This document shows, piece by piece, positions 17,902-25,264 of a DNA stretch of 46,589 nucleotides. Made by a program: the position numbers and the translations under genes. A model generated the notes under the pieces. It had not been told where the DNA came from and did not search any database. It saw only the letters and a list, made by a program, of their open reading frames with translations. The stretch's first letter is position 1; every line of letters starts with the position of its first letter. Source of the DNA: Vannielia litorea (GTDB lineage Bacteria; Pseudomonadota; Alphaproteobacteria; Rhodobacterales; Rhodobacteraceae). Where the stretch lies: contig NZ_QTNQ01000027.1 in NCBI RefSeq assembly GCF_018424695.1, positions 1 through 46,589 on the forward strand, read 5' to 3'.

Positions 17902-18704
17902 GACGGGCAGCCCTGGATGTCGATCGCGCGGCCCCGGCCCAGCAGGGTCACGCGCAGCGCCTTGCGCGAAAGCGCCATCGCCTGCCCCGCGGGGGGCACC
18001 AGCTCGGCGCTGGCCATCAGGCTGCCACCCTCGCTGCGGGTTTCGGTGTCGGAGGCCCAGACACGCGGGTTGCCCGGCTCGATCACCGCCACACGGCGCC
18101 CGCCGATCCGGTCCGAGGGGATGCGCGCCGTCACGCGCACGCCATCCGAGATCGGGTCGACCTGGCAGGTGACGCCGGAAACGCCCGCCTCCCGCGCCGT
18201 CAGCGGGCGGGCCTTCAGCGCGGCCTGAATGGCCGGGTCATGCGCGCCCGGACCACTGAGAGGGGCACGAAAGCTGAGCGAGGCGGGCACGCAGATGTGC
18301 TCGCACACGCCGAGATCGACATTTGCGGCGAGATCCACCGGCTTTGACGGGTCGGCGGGTGTGATCTCGATCGGCAGCACCAGCTCGCGCTTGTAGCCGA
18401 TGGTCCGCACCCCGCCTTCGTCGAACACGCGCGGCGACGGCCAGTGCAGGGTGACGCGGGCAAGGTTGCGCGAGCCCGACCAGTCGAAGCTGGGCGGAAT
18501 CCCGGTGTCACCCGGCGCGCGCCAATAGGTCTTCCAGCCGGGAGCCAGGGTGAGCCGCAGCGCCGCCATCCGGGTGCCGCGCTTCGTGGTCCAGCCCGGA
18601 AGCACCTCGGCGCGCACCACATTGTCGGGCGTGGCCCCATAGGTGCCCGCCGTGGCGGGAGAGAGCAGGGTGATGGCAAGGAGTGCGGCAAGGAAGGCTT
18701 TCAT
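17895..18704 (-). CDS. DsbD N-terminal-domain-like periplasmic protein
   Basis: A 269-residue protein with a clean signal peptide ([20 protein letters not shown]). The body resembles the periplasmic alpha domain of thiol:disulfide interchange protein Dsb[30 protein letters not shown] near residues 50-78, and a CxxxC pair in [13 protein letters not shown] near 130-142 corresponding to the redox-active cysteines. The membrane and thioredoxin parts of DsbD are absent. It may pass electrons to periplasmic thiol proteins with the help of a separate CcdA-type protein, which is an inference. It lies upstream of the ABC-F gene on the same strand and diverges from yqgE. Confidence 0.82.
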   Translation of the reverse strand: MKAFLAALLAITLLSPATAGTYGATPDNVVRAEVLPGWTTKRGTRMAALRLTLAPGWKTYWRAPGDTGIPPSFDWSGSRNLARVTLHWPSPRVFDEGGVRTIGYKRELVLPIEITPADPSKPVDLAANVDLGVCEHICVPASLSFRAPLSGPGAHDPAIQAALKARPLTAREAGVSGVTCQVDPISDGVRVTARIPSDRIGGRRVAVIEPGNPRVWASDTETRSEGGSLMASAELVPPAGQAMALSRKALRVTLLGRGRAIDIQGCPSP

Positions 18705-18828
18705 GACGGCGGAGCATAGGCCCGGCGCGGCTGCGGTGAAATCACGTTTGGGCGAGAGCGCGCGAGCCGTGGCAGATGCGCCGCAGCGATGCCTTGCGCC
18801 GCGCGCGCGCCCGGCCCATCATTGGCCC

Positions 18829-19419
18829 ATGCCCGATGCCCCCGATCAAGAGATGGACCTTACAGGCAAGCTGCTCATCGCCATGCCCGGCATGGGCGAC
18901 CCGCGATTCGAGCGGGCGGTGATCTATGTCTGCGCCTATTCCGACGAAGCGGCGATGGGGCTGATCGTCAATCGCACCACCGATGACCTCACCTTTTCCG
19001 ACCTGCTCGACCAACTCGATATCGCCAGCGGAATCGAGCTATCGCCCAGCCGCGCGAAGACGCCGATCTACGTCGGCGGCCCGGTGGAGCACGGGCGCGG
19101 CTTTGTGCTGCACTCCACCGACTACCGCAGCGAGGGGGCGACCCTGGAGGTGGGCGAGAGCTTCGGGATGACGGCGACGGTGGATATTCTAGAAGACATG
19201 GCGCGCGGCACCGGCCCGCGCAACGCGATCCTGGCGCTGGGCTACTCCGGCTGGGGGCCGGGCCAGCTGGAAGGGGAAATCACCCGCAACGGCTGGCTCA
19301 CCTGCGATGCCACGCCCGAGATCGTCTTCGGCACCGGCAACGCGCAAAAGTGGGCCGAAGCGCTGAAATCACTTGGCGTCGATCCCCGCCTGTTGAGCGG
19401 CGACGCCGGCCACGCCTGA
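18829..19419 (+). CDS. yqgE: YqgE/AlgH family protein
   Basis: A 196-residue member of the DUF179/AlgH family: [25 protein letters not shown] near the N-terminus, [21 protein letters not shown] near residue 80, and [15 protein letters not shown] near 140-154. The biochemical role of the family is unsettled. The ATG at 18829 gives the full length; an ATG 24 bases later (18853) gives MDLTGKLL, a common family start, and cannot be excluded. The gene is followed by a long hairpin whose T-tract received the transposon. Confidence 0.88.
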   Translation: MPDAPDQEMDLTGKLLIAMPGMGDPRFERAVIYVCAYSDEAAMGLIVNRTTDDLTFSDLLDQLDIASGIELSPSRAKTPIYVGGPVEHGRGFVLHSTDYRSEGATLEVGESFGMTATVDILEDMARGTGPRNAILALGYSGWGPGQLEGEITRNGWLTCDATPEIVFGTGNAQKWAEALKSLGVDPRLLSGDAGHA

Positions 19420-19433
19420 GCGCCGCCCTTGTC

Positions 19434-19523
19434 TCTCATTGCTCCATGAAAATCCCCGCCGGAGGCCCTTGTCTCTTCTGGCGTGCCACAAGAGATTCAA
19501 AGCCTCCGGCGGGGATATTTTTA
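19434..19523 (+). terminator. Long hairpin/terminator-type palindrome after yqgE, interrupted by the transposon
   Basis: A perfect 15-bp inverted repeat (ATCCCCGCCGGAGGC at 19452-19466 and its complement at 19502-19516) encloses 35 bases that hold a second small hairpin (CTTGT / ACAAG). TATTTTTA follows, serving as the T-tract. The outer arm TCTCATTGCTC (19434-19444) has its complement at 22456-22466, beyond the transposon, so the original palindrome was longer and probably a two-way terminator between yqgE and sua5. Its appearance recalls repeated hairpins seen in Rhodobacteraceae genomes; only one copy is present here. Confidence 0.75.
19516..19523. repeat. Target site duplication, left copy
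   Basis: TATTTTTA directly precedes the left inverted repeat and is identical to the eight bases after the right one (22447-22454). Eight bases is the duplication length known for IS1595-family elements. Confidence 0.92.
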
Positions 19524-19545
19524 CGGAACTAGTAGTTATGGGCTT
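19524..19545. repeat. Left terminal inverted repeat of the transposon
   Basis: It begins CGGAACTAGTAGTTATGG and is an exact inverted copy of 22425-22446 over 22 bases. The similarity stops sharply after GGGCTT. Confidence 0.95.
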
Positions 19546-19549
19546 AAAC

Positions 19550-19578
19550 TTGACTTGTGCCTCTCGAATCGCTATCCA
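19550..19578 (+). promoter_or_regulatory. Promoter of the transposon-borne tRNA-like gene
   Basis: TTGACT at 19550-19555, 17 bases of spacer, then TATCCA at 19573-19578. The -35 is near consensus and the spacing ideal; the -10 is moderate. The predicted start point (about 19585) falls just before the tRNA 5' end at 19588, as in real bacterial tRNA promoters. Confidence 0.6.
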
Positions 19579-19587
19579 CAAGATACA

Positions 19588-19677
19588 GACTGAGTGGCGG
19601 AGTGGTTAACGCGCACCCCTTGCAAAGGTTGGCCCGCTGTAGCAGGCGGCGCAGGTTCGAATCCTGTCTCAGCCTCC
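19588..19677 (+). tRNA. Class II tRNA-like gene with GCA in the anticodon loop, isotype undetermined
   Basis: The sequence folds as a 90-nt class II tRNA. The acceptor is GACTGAG/CTCAGCC (one A x C mismatch at pair 2-71), followed by U8. The D-stem is GCG/CGC with loop GAGTGGTTAA. A long variable arm is CCGCTG-TAG-CAG-G-CGG (19634-19649). The T-arm is GCAGG-TTCGAAT-CCTGT. The anticodon arm is abnormal: six pyrimidine-rich bases face five, giving either a 7-nt loop TTGCAAA with a bulged C or an 8-nt loop CTTGCAAA, plus a C x U mismatch. GCA would read Cys codons, and U73 is a Cys identity base, but the body and variable arm look Ser-like. The end reads T-C-C-G, so CCA is not fully encoded. It may be a functional odd tRNA or a decayed copy. 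Confidence 0.75.
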
Positions 19678-19681
19678 GATC

Positions 19682-19820
19682 TTGATTGATCGCCCAAACC
19701 GATATACATTTCACGCGAAGCACCTCTGCTACACCTTTCGAGGTTGGTGTTTCGTTTCTGGTTCGCCAGATGGAGACTGAGACAATAGTCTTTGAGGCCC
19801 GGCACTGCGCCGGGCTTCAT
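19682..19820 (+). promoter_or_regulatory. Non-coding stretch with a second possible promoter and a hairpin
   Basis: After the tRNA-like gene, TTGATT (19682-19687), 17 bases and TACATT (19705-19710) form a moderate + strand promoter. A 7-bp GC-rich hairpin (GCCCGGC / GCCGGGC, 19797-19815) closes the interval just beyond the methyltransferase stop. It may end transcripts from either side, although neither has a strong T-tract. A short RNA of about 100 nt could be made here, but nothing in the sequence proves it. No ORF with coding character was seen. Confidence 0.3.
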
Positions 19821-19824
19821 ACAT

Positions 19825-21504
19825 TCAGCCGAATGGCAATTGTGGCTGCCGCGTTTGGATTTTGCCTTTTGCCACAGAAGGTGTCGCAAACCGCTTGCCC
19901 TCCAATATTTCAGGGATCGTAAGCATCTGCATTCGAGGATACAGAACGCCGGATACTTCAAGGTCGCCAGCTTGAGCCATCTCGGAATGAAAGTTGGCGG
20001 TTTTGCGGGGACCGAGGTCGTCCATTACTATCAAGCCAGCTAATTCTGCGCCTTCCCGCTCCAACGTTCCGCGCAAGTCTCGAACGACACTAATCCCCAC
20101 ATTCTTTCCGCCCTTAACCTCAAGAAGCATACTCCGTAAGCTTTGTGCCCCTGGCAACTCAAAATACAGCCTCCCATCAATACCTCCATCACCTGTTTTC
20201 TTTGTGGTCACAAAGCCATCGACCTGCTCGATTGCCCACTTCTGGAAGTGGTGCTTATCATACGTCCAAAGGTCCTGTGCGCCTTCAAAGCTCTTTGGTA
20301 TGCCTCGAATTTCAAAATCAATGCCCTCTTCTAGACCCAGCTTATCTTCTAGGCGAACTTTTGCGACCCGCTTTATCGCATGGATTGCGATATCAATTCC
20401 AATCCATCTTCTCTTTAGGTTCTGCGCTGCTTCGATTGTAGAAGCGCACCCGCAAAACGGATCAAGCACAACATCACCCTCATTGGAGCTCGCCGAAATA
20501 ATGCGCTCCATGAGGGCAACGGGCTTTTGCGTGGCATACCCTAAGCGTTCCTTGGACTGAGAGTTAACGGCATCAATGTCAGTAATAATGTCCTGAACCT
20601 GGGTGCCCTGTGCAACGCTAAGGTATCGCTTGTATGCAGGTAGCTTACCCCTCGGAGGCCAATAGATCAGCCCGGCACCATCCAAAACATCCAATCGTTC
20701 CTGCACAGTCATATCCGAATAGCCCTCTGGATGCCGAAACCAACCCGGCAAGGCCCTATCTGGCGGCAACTCCCAATGCCGACCCTTTTCAGAGGGATCG
20801 ACGCCGCGCCAAGGAAGGCCTGAGCTTCCGCCGCGCACCCCAGGACCATCGAGTGTTACGGTGCGATACTGTCCGTGACTGTCGTTCTGATTGTAATGTG
20901 ACTTGATATAGGACTCATTGTAGGGCTGATAGACCCGGTTCCATGTATAGTGTTTCGATCTTGTATAAAACAGCAAGGTGTCGTGGATTGGCCCCCACTT
21001 CTTTGCCCGCCCGTGTGACTCCGTGCGCTTCCAGATGACTTCGTTCCTAAAGTTATCGTGCCCAAAAATTGCGTCCATCATCACTTTTATGTAGTGGGAC
21101 GCAGTAGGATCGCAGTGAAGATATATTGATCCCGTTGGCTTTACGATACTTCTGAGTGGCAAGAGCCTTTCGGTCATATAGGAAAGATAGGCGAGAAGTT
21201 TAGGGTTAGCTTTCCTGAGCGCATTGACCCAAAACCTCCAAAACTCGGCTATATCGTCATCCACCCCAGCATCACGCATTAGAATTGGCATATGCCTTAT
21301 TGATCGCTCCCGTTCCTCGTCCAATGTCCAGAGGTCGTTAAAAGCCTCTATTTGGTCCGGCAGGGGGCGTCCGGTCTCATCTTCGTAAATTGCACTGTAT
21401 TCTTGGTTGGAGTTGAATGGAGGATCAAGATACACCAGATCAACGCTGCCCATTGGCATGTCTTGCATGATAGTAAGGCAATCGCCGTAGTATAACTTGT
21501 TCAT
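19825..21504 (-). CDS. DNA methyltransferase fused to an Mrr-like restriction domain (transposon passenger)
   Basis: A 559-residue protein. The N-terminal part is a beta-class N4/N6 amino-methyltransferase: motif IV VYLDPPFNSN near residues 24-33 precedes the SAM motif VLDPFCGCAST near 345-355, with ATQKPVALMERII just before it. The C-terminal part (about 410-520) looks like an Mrr-type nuclease: GDGGIDGRLYFE, then LLEVKGGKN, giving the D-(x)n-E-x-K active site, then VVRDLRGTLEREGAELAGLIV. Joining both activities recalls type IIC/IIG enzymes, but the target is unknown. The ATG at 21504 overlaps the transposase stop (ATGA); a GTG nine bases earlier is less likely. Low G+C marks it as foreign. 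Confidence 0.9.
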   Translation of the reverse strand: MNKLYYGDCLTIMQDMPMGSVDLVYLDPPFNSNQEYSAIYEDETGRPLPDQIEAFNDLWTLDEERERSIRHMPILMRDAGVDDDIAEFWRFWVNALRKANPKLLAYLSYMTERLLPLRSIVKPTGSIYLHCDPTASHYIKVMMDAIFGHDNFRNEVIWKRTESHGRAKKWGPIHDTLLFYTRSKHYTWNRVYQPYNESYIKSHYNQNDSHGQYRTVTLDGPGVRGGSSGLPWRGVDPSEKGRHWELPPDRALPGWFRHPEGYSDMTVQERLDVLDGAGLIYWPPRGKLPAYKRYLSVAQGTQVQDIITDIDAVNSQSKERLGYATQKPVALMERIISASSNEGDVVLDPFCGCASTIEAAQNLKRRWIGIDIAIHAIKRVAKVRLEDKLGLEEGIDFEIRGIPKSFEGAQDLWTYDKHHFQKWAIEQVDGFVTTKKTGDGGIDGRLYFELPGAQSLRSMLLEVKGGKNVGISVVRDLRGTLEREGAELAGLIVMDDLGPRKTANFHSEMAQAGDLEVSGVLYPRMQMLTIPEILEGKRFATPSVAKGKIQTRQPQLPFG

Positions 21505-22376
21505 GCGAAGCACCCGCGAATAAAATAGGCGAAAGGATCAGCGTTCTTGCGCTGATTGTATTTCCAGCAACTTTCGGCAACGAAGAGAGGCATATATCGC
21601 TTGGTATAGTGATGGTGACTGCCATACCAAGCCCGCTTGATGAGCGCCCAGAAGCTCTCAATTGTGTTTGTGTGCGTTGCGCCTTCCGCATAGCTCTGTT
21701 TGTGATTGATAACCGCGCGGGTGAAGATGCCTGAGGCCGCATTGTAGGCCGCATACTCATCTGTGATTAGCAGCGAGCCTTCGGGATCGACTGCATCCTT
21801 AAGGAACTTCACCACCCCTTTGCCGGACAGATCGTCGGCCACTTTGGCTTTGACCTTTCCGCCGCGTTCCACGACGCCGATAACCGGCGTCTTCTTGGTG
21901 CCGCGACCGCGCTTATTGGGGGTATCATCATCGCGGCGCCGACCTTTGCGCGGCTTGCCGCCCACATAGGTTTCATCGGCCTCGACGATACCTTGCAGCA
22001 GATCGCCTTCGTCGCTCATCATCGCCGCGCGAATGCGCTGTTGGAGATACCAAGCGGATTTCTGGTTCATGTCCAAGTCTCTCGCTAGCTGGGCACTCGA
22101 CAGGCTTTTCTTGGCATTGACCATCAGGCCGATGGCCAGAAACCACTTCTGGAGCGGGATGCGAGTCTTCTCGAAAATAGTGCCGGCCAGCACGTTAAAG
22201 CTGCTCTTGCAGTCGTGGCAGTTCCAGCGCCCGATCCGGCCAGGGTCACCCTTCCGGGCGACGTGCGCAGACCCACAGTGCGGGCAATGCGGGTTGTCGC
22301 CCCAGCGAACCCGCTCTAGGTGTTCTATGCAGGCCTCTTGATCAGGGAAGCGTTGGAAAATAGTGAGCAGATTCAT
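21501..22376 (-). CDS. IS1595 family (ISXO2-like) transposase
   Basis: A 291-residue DDE-type transposase that moves the surrounding element. An N-terminal zinc ribbon (CPHCGS near 31-36, CHDC near 53-56) is followed by a helix-turn-helix region (SSAQLARDLDMNQKSAWYLQQRIR, in parts). The ISXO2 catalytic core has VEADETYVGGK near residue 131, LLITDEYAAY near 203 and HTNTIESFWALIKRAWYG near 235. All three acidic positions are present and the frame is intact, so it is probably active. A promoter and an inverted-repeat operator candidate lie directly upstream. Its stop overlaps the methyltransferase start. Confidence 0.95.
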   Translation of the reverse strand: MNLLTIFQRFPDQEACIEHLERVRWGDNPHCPHCGSAHVARKGDPGRIGRWNCHDCKSSFNVLAGTIFEKTRIPLQKWFLAIGLMVNAKKSLSSAQLARDLDMNQKSAWYLQQRIRAAMMSDEGDLLQGIVEADETYVGGKPRKGRRRDDDTPNKRGRGTKKTPVIGVVERGGKVKAKVADDLSGKGVVKFLKDAVDPEGSLLITDEYAAYNAASGIFTRAVINHKQSYAEGATHTNTIESFWALIKRAWYGSHHHYTKRYMPLFVAESCWKYNQRKNADPFAYFIRGCFA

Positions 22377-22379
22377 GGT

Positions 22380-22397
22380 GTTCTCCCGTTTGAGAAC
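22380..22397 (-). promoter_or_regulatory. Inverted repeat at the transposase transcript start
   Basis: GTTCTC-N6-GAGAAC lies between the -10 box and the transposase ATG and covers the GGGAG ribosome site. As DNA it could be a repressor site over the start point; as RNA it would form a 6-bp hairpin that hides the ribosome site. Either would limit transposase production. Confidence 0.5.
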
Positions 22398-22426
22398 AAA
22401 CTACCCTAATTGGAATCTTCGGTCAA
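22398..22426 (-). promoter_or_regulatory. Transposase promoter overlapping the right inverted repeat
   Basis: Read on the minus strand: TTGACC (22426-22421), 17 bases, TAGTTT (22403-22398). The first two bases of the -35 box belong to the terminal inverted repeat, so transposase bound to the end could block its own promoter. Confidence 0.55.
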
Positions 22427-22446
22427 GCCCATAACTACTAGTTCCG
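22425..22446. repeat. Right terminal inverted repeat of the transposon
   Basis: Exact inverted copy of 19524-19545 over 22 bases; it ends CTACTAGTTCCG. Confidence 0.95.
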
Positions 22447-22454
22447 TATTTTTA
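22447..22454. repeat. Target site duplication, right copy
   Basis: TATTTTTA, identical to 19516-19523. It is followed by AAGAGCAATGAGA, the missing outer arm of the palindrome left of the element. Confidence 0.92.
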
Positions 22455-22474
22455 AGAGCAATGAGAAGCAGGGC

Positions 22475-23425
22475 TTACCCGCGCGGGGCGGCGGCGCGGG
22501 TGAGCCGGTCGTTTATCGCGAGGCCAAGGCCCTGCTGCGGGATCGGGGCCACGCAGATCTCTTCACCCGGCAGCGCATCGAGGCGGTGCAGCATGGCAAA
22601 GAGATTCGCCGCCGCCTCGCGCAGATCACCGGCTTGCGAAAGGTTGGCATCGGCCTGCGGATAGCCCGGCCCGAAGGCCAGGAAGATGGCCCCCTCGGGC
22701 GGTTCCGTCACGTTTAGCCGCACCGGCTTTCCGGGCGCGTAATGCGAGCTGAGTTGGCCGGGCGCGCTCGGCTCGGTGTCATTCACCGGGGCCGTGCGGT
22801 TCAGCGGAGCGCCCAGCGCCGCTTCAAGCGCCTCCACCGGCAGCCCGCCAGGGCGCAGGAGGCGCGGCGCATCTCCGCTGCACTCCACGATGGTGCTTTC
22901 CACCCCCACCTCTGCCGGCCCGCCGTCGAGCACCGCCGCGATCCGGCCCGTGAGCGCTTGCGCGACATGCGCGGCGGTCGAGGGCGAGATCTTGCCCGAG
23001 GGATTGGCGGAGGGCGCGGCCACCGGGCCGCCGAAGGCCTCAAGCAGCGCATGGGCCAGCGGCAGCGCGGGCACACGCAGCGCAACGCTGTCGAGGCCTG
23101 CCGTCACCAGCGGCGAAAGCCCTGCCTCGGCCCGCAGCGGCACCACCAGCGTCAACGGGCCGGGCCAGAAAGCCTGCGCCAGCCGCCGCGCCGCGCCTTC
23201 GATCACGCCTACCTGGTCCGCCGCCTCCAGCGAGGCGAGGTGGCAGATCAGCGGGTTGAACCTTGGCCGCCCCTTCGCCTCGAAGATCCCGGCGACCGCC
23301 TCGCCGTTGGTGACATCGGCAGCGAGGCCATAGACCGTCTCGGTCGGGATCGCCACGAGCTCGCCCGCACGCAGCAGCTCCACCGCCCGCGCCAGCCCCG
23401 TTTCGCCCTCCAGCCTCTCGGTCAT
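22475..23425 (-). CDS. sua5: L-threonylcarbamoyladenylate synthase, Sua5 type
   Basis: This enzyme makes threonylcarbamoyl-AMP from threonine, bicarbonate and ATP for the t6A37 modification of tRNAs that read ANN codons. The 316-residue length indicates a two-domain Sua5 rather than the short TsaC. The YrdC domain has IPTETVYGLAAD near residues 26-37, KGRPRFNPLICH near 52-63 and SANPSGKISPS near 140. VGVESTIVECSG follows near 180. The C-terminal Sua5 domain begins after GQLSSHYAPGKPV. The ATG at 23425 was preferred to an upstream reading that lacks family similarity. The gene converges on yqgE, now separated by the transposon. Confidence 0.95.
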   Translation of the reverse strand: MTERLEGETGLARAVELLRAGELVAIPTETVYGLAADVTNGEAVAGIFEAKGRPRFNPLICHLASLEAADQVGVIEGAARRLAQAFWPGPLTLVVPLRAEAGLSPLVTAGLDSVALRVPALPLAHALLEAFGGPVAAPSANPSGKISPSTAAHVAQALTGRIAAVLDGGPAEVGVESTIVECSGDAPRLLRPGGLPVEALEAALGAPLNRTAPVNDTEPSAPGQLSSHYAPGKPVRLNVTEPPEGAIFLAFGPGYPQADANLSQAGDLREAAANLFAMLHRLDALPGEEICVAPIPQQGLGLAINDRLTRAAAPRG

Positions 23426-23545
23426 CCGCCTTCCCCGATGCTTCCGTCGTGACGCCGCGTTCTGCACCCTTCCCCTTGGGCACACCCGCGTCATCTCTTA
23501 TGCTGCACGACGCGGCCCCTCAAGGCCGACTGAGGAGGAACACCC

Positions 23546-25255
23546 ATGCCCTACACCGCCCCCGTCGATGAATTCCGCTTTCTGCTCAACCACGTGGTCG
23601 GGTACGGCAGGGTGACGGAAACAGAGCGCTTTGCCGAGGCCGGCGGCGAGATGGTGGATGCGATCCTCACCGAAGCCGGGCGGCTCTGCACCGAGGTTCT
23701 CGCCCCGCTGCAACGCAACGGCGATCTGCACCCGGCGGTTCTGGAAAACGGCGTGGTGCGCACCTCGCCCGGCTTTGCCGAGGGCTACAAGGCCATCGCC
23801 GAGGGCGGTTGGATCGGGATCAGCGCCGACCCGGAGCATGGCGGCATGGGCCTGCCGATCGCGCTGATGGAAGCGGTCAACGAGATGATGAACGGCGCCT
23901 GCCTCTCGCTGGCGCTGAACCCGCTCTTGACCCAGGGCCAGATCGAGGCGCTGGAGCACCATGCCAGCGACGAGCTGAAGGCGCTGTACCTGCCCAAGCT
24001 CATCAGCGGCGAATGGCAGGGCACGATGAACCTGACCGAGCCGCAGGCGGGCACTGACGTGGGCGCGCTGCGCAGCAAGGCCGAGCCGAATGGCGACGGC
24101 AGCTACAGTATCAGCGGCCAGAAGATCTACATCAGCTGGGGCGATGCGGATTTTGCCGAGAATGTCTGCCACCTCGTGCTGGCCCGGTTGCCCGATGGCG
24201 TGCCGGGCACCAAGGGGATCAGCCTCTTCATGGTGCCGCGCAACATTCCCAAGGCGGACGGCACACCGGGCGAGCGCAACAGCCTCCGCGTGGTCAGCCT
24301 CGAGCACAAGATGGGCCTCCACGGCTCACCCACGGCGGTGATGGAATATGACGGCGCGAAGGGCTGGCTCGTGGGCCGCGAGCATGGCGGCATGGCGGCT
24401 ATGTTCACCATGATGAACAACGCCCGCCTCGGCGTCGGCATCCAGGGCATCGGCGTGGCCGAGGCCGCGACCCAGGCGGCCGTGGCCTATGCCGCCGACC
24501 GCAAGCAGGGCAAGGTCGGCGGCGCGGGCACGATCATCGAGTTCCCCGACGTGCGCAGGATGCTGATGACCATGAAGGCCGAAACCCAGGCCGCCCGCGC
24601 CATCGCGCTGGCCAATGCCGTGGCGCTCGACATTGCCAATGCCACCGGCGACGCGGGCTGGGCCGCGCGGGCGGCGCTCTTCACCCCGATCTCCAAGGCC
24701 TATGGCACCGACGTGGGCTGCGAGGTAGCGGCCACCGGCATTCAGGTGCACGGCGGCATGGGCTTTATCGAAGAGACAGGCGCGGCGCAGTTCTATCGCG
24801 ATGTGCGCGTCACCACGATCTACGAAGGCACCAACGGCATCCAGGCGCTCGATCTTGTGGGTCGCAAGCTGGCCGATGGCGGCGAGGCCGCGCTCACCGT
24901 GCTCTCCGAGATCCAGGATGCCGCCGAGGCCGCCCGTGGCCGTTTCCCACGGATGACGGACGCGGTGTGGAATGCCGCCGAGGTGCAACGCGAGCTGACC
25001 GAGGCCGTCCTGGAGATGGGTATGGAGGCGCGGGGCGCCGTGGCCGTGGCCTACCTGCGGGCCTTTGCCCGGGTGCTGGGCGCGCATTACCACCTCGCTT
25101 CCGCCATGGCCGAGCAGAAAGATGCGGGCCCGCGCACCGGACTTGCCCGTTTCTACATCACCCGCCTCCTGCCGCAGCACAGCGGGCTGGCCGCCGAGGT
25201 GCGGATGGGCGGTGAAGGCATCGACGCCCTTTCCAACGAGGAACTCGCGGGCTAG
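23546..25255 (+). CDS. dmdC: Acyl-CoA dehydrogenase, DmdC-like
   Basis: An FAD-dependent acyl-CoA dehydrogenase of 569 residues, longer than the usual 380-400 and matching the DmdC type (3-methylmercaptopropionyl-CoA dehydrogenase) of roseobacters that degrade DMSP. Marks are FAEGYKAIAEGGWIGIS near 77-93, NLTEPQAGTDVGALRSKA near 162-179, IYISWGDADFAENVCHLVLA near 194-213, MMNNARLGVGIQGIGVAEAA near 292-311 and VHGGMGFIEETGAAQFYRDVR near 408-428, where the Glu of IYEGTNGIQALDLV follows. A GAGGAGG ribosome site precedes the ATG. dmdC-type genes often occur in several copies acting on different acyl-CoAs, so methylmercaptopropionyl-CoA as substrate is plausible but unproven. Confidence 0.82.
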   Translation: MPYTAPVDEFRFLLNHVVGYGRVTETERFAEAGGEMVDAILTEAGRLCTEVLAPLQRNGDLHPAVLENGVVRTSPGFAEGYKAIAEGGWIGISADPEHGGMGLPIALMEAVNEMMNGACLSLALNPLLTQGQIEALEHHASDELKALYLPKLISGEWQGTMNLTEPQAGTDVGALRSKAEPNGDGSYSISGQKIYISWGDADFAENVCHLVLARLPDGVPGTKGISLFMVPRNIPKADGTPGERNSLRVVSLEHKMGLHGSPTAVMEYDGAKGWLVGREHGGMAAMFTMMNNARLGVGIQGIGVAEAATQAAVAYAADRKQGKVGGAGTIIEFPDVRRMLMTMKAETQAARAIALANAVALDIANATGDAGWAARAALFTPISKAYGTDVGCEVAATGIQVHGGMGFIEETGAAQFYRDVRVTTIYEGTNGIQALDLVGRKLADGGEAALTVLSEIQDAAEAARGRFPRMTDAVWNAAEVQRELTEAVLEMGMEARGAVAVAYLRAFARVLGAHYHLASAMAEQKDAGPRTGLARFYITRLLPQHSGLAAEVRMGGEGIDALSNEELAG

Positions 25256-25264
25256 GTCCGAAAC

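Larger units (their letters stand above)
19524..22446. mobile_element. IS1595-family transposon carrying a tRNA-like gene and a methyltransferase-nuclease
   Basis: A complete 2923-bp element with 22-bp perfect terminal inverted repeats (starting CGGAACTAGTAG) flanked by 8-bp direct repeats. Order from the left: inverted repeat, promoter, tRNA-like gene (+ strand), about 150 bases of non-coding DNA with a hairpin, methyltransferase-Mrr gene (- strand), transposase gene (- strand), transposase promoter and inverted repeat. Its G+C content is clearly lower than the surroundings, pointing to recent arrival. IS1595 elements with passenger genes are known from established work. The passenger tRNA is the unusual part. 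No host gene is broken. Confidence 0.95.

Noticed and set aside
19588..19677. tRNA gene as chromosomal attachment site for an integrase-type island
   Set aside because: The tRNA-like gene is inside the inverted repeats and the target duplications, no integrase is present, and no repeated tRNA 3' end was seen.
19572..19961. Minus-strand ORF of 129 codons across the tRNA-like gene
   Set aside because: It runs antisense through the tRNA-like gene and over the methyltransferase 3' end with no ribosome site or family; chance open frame.
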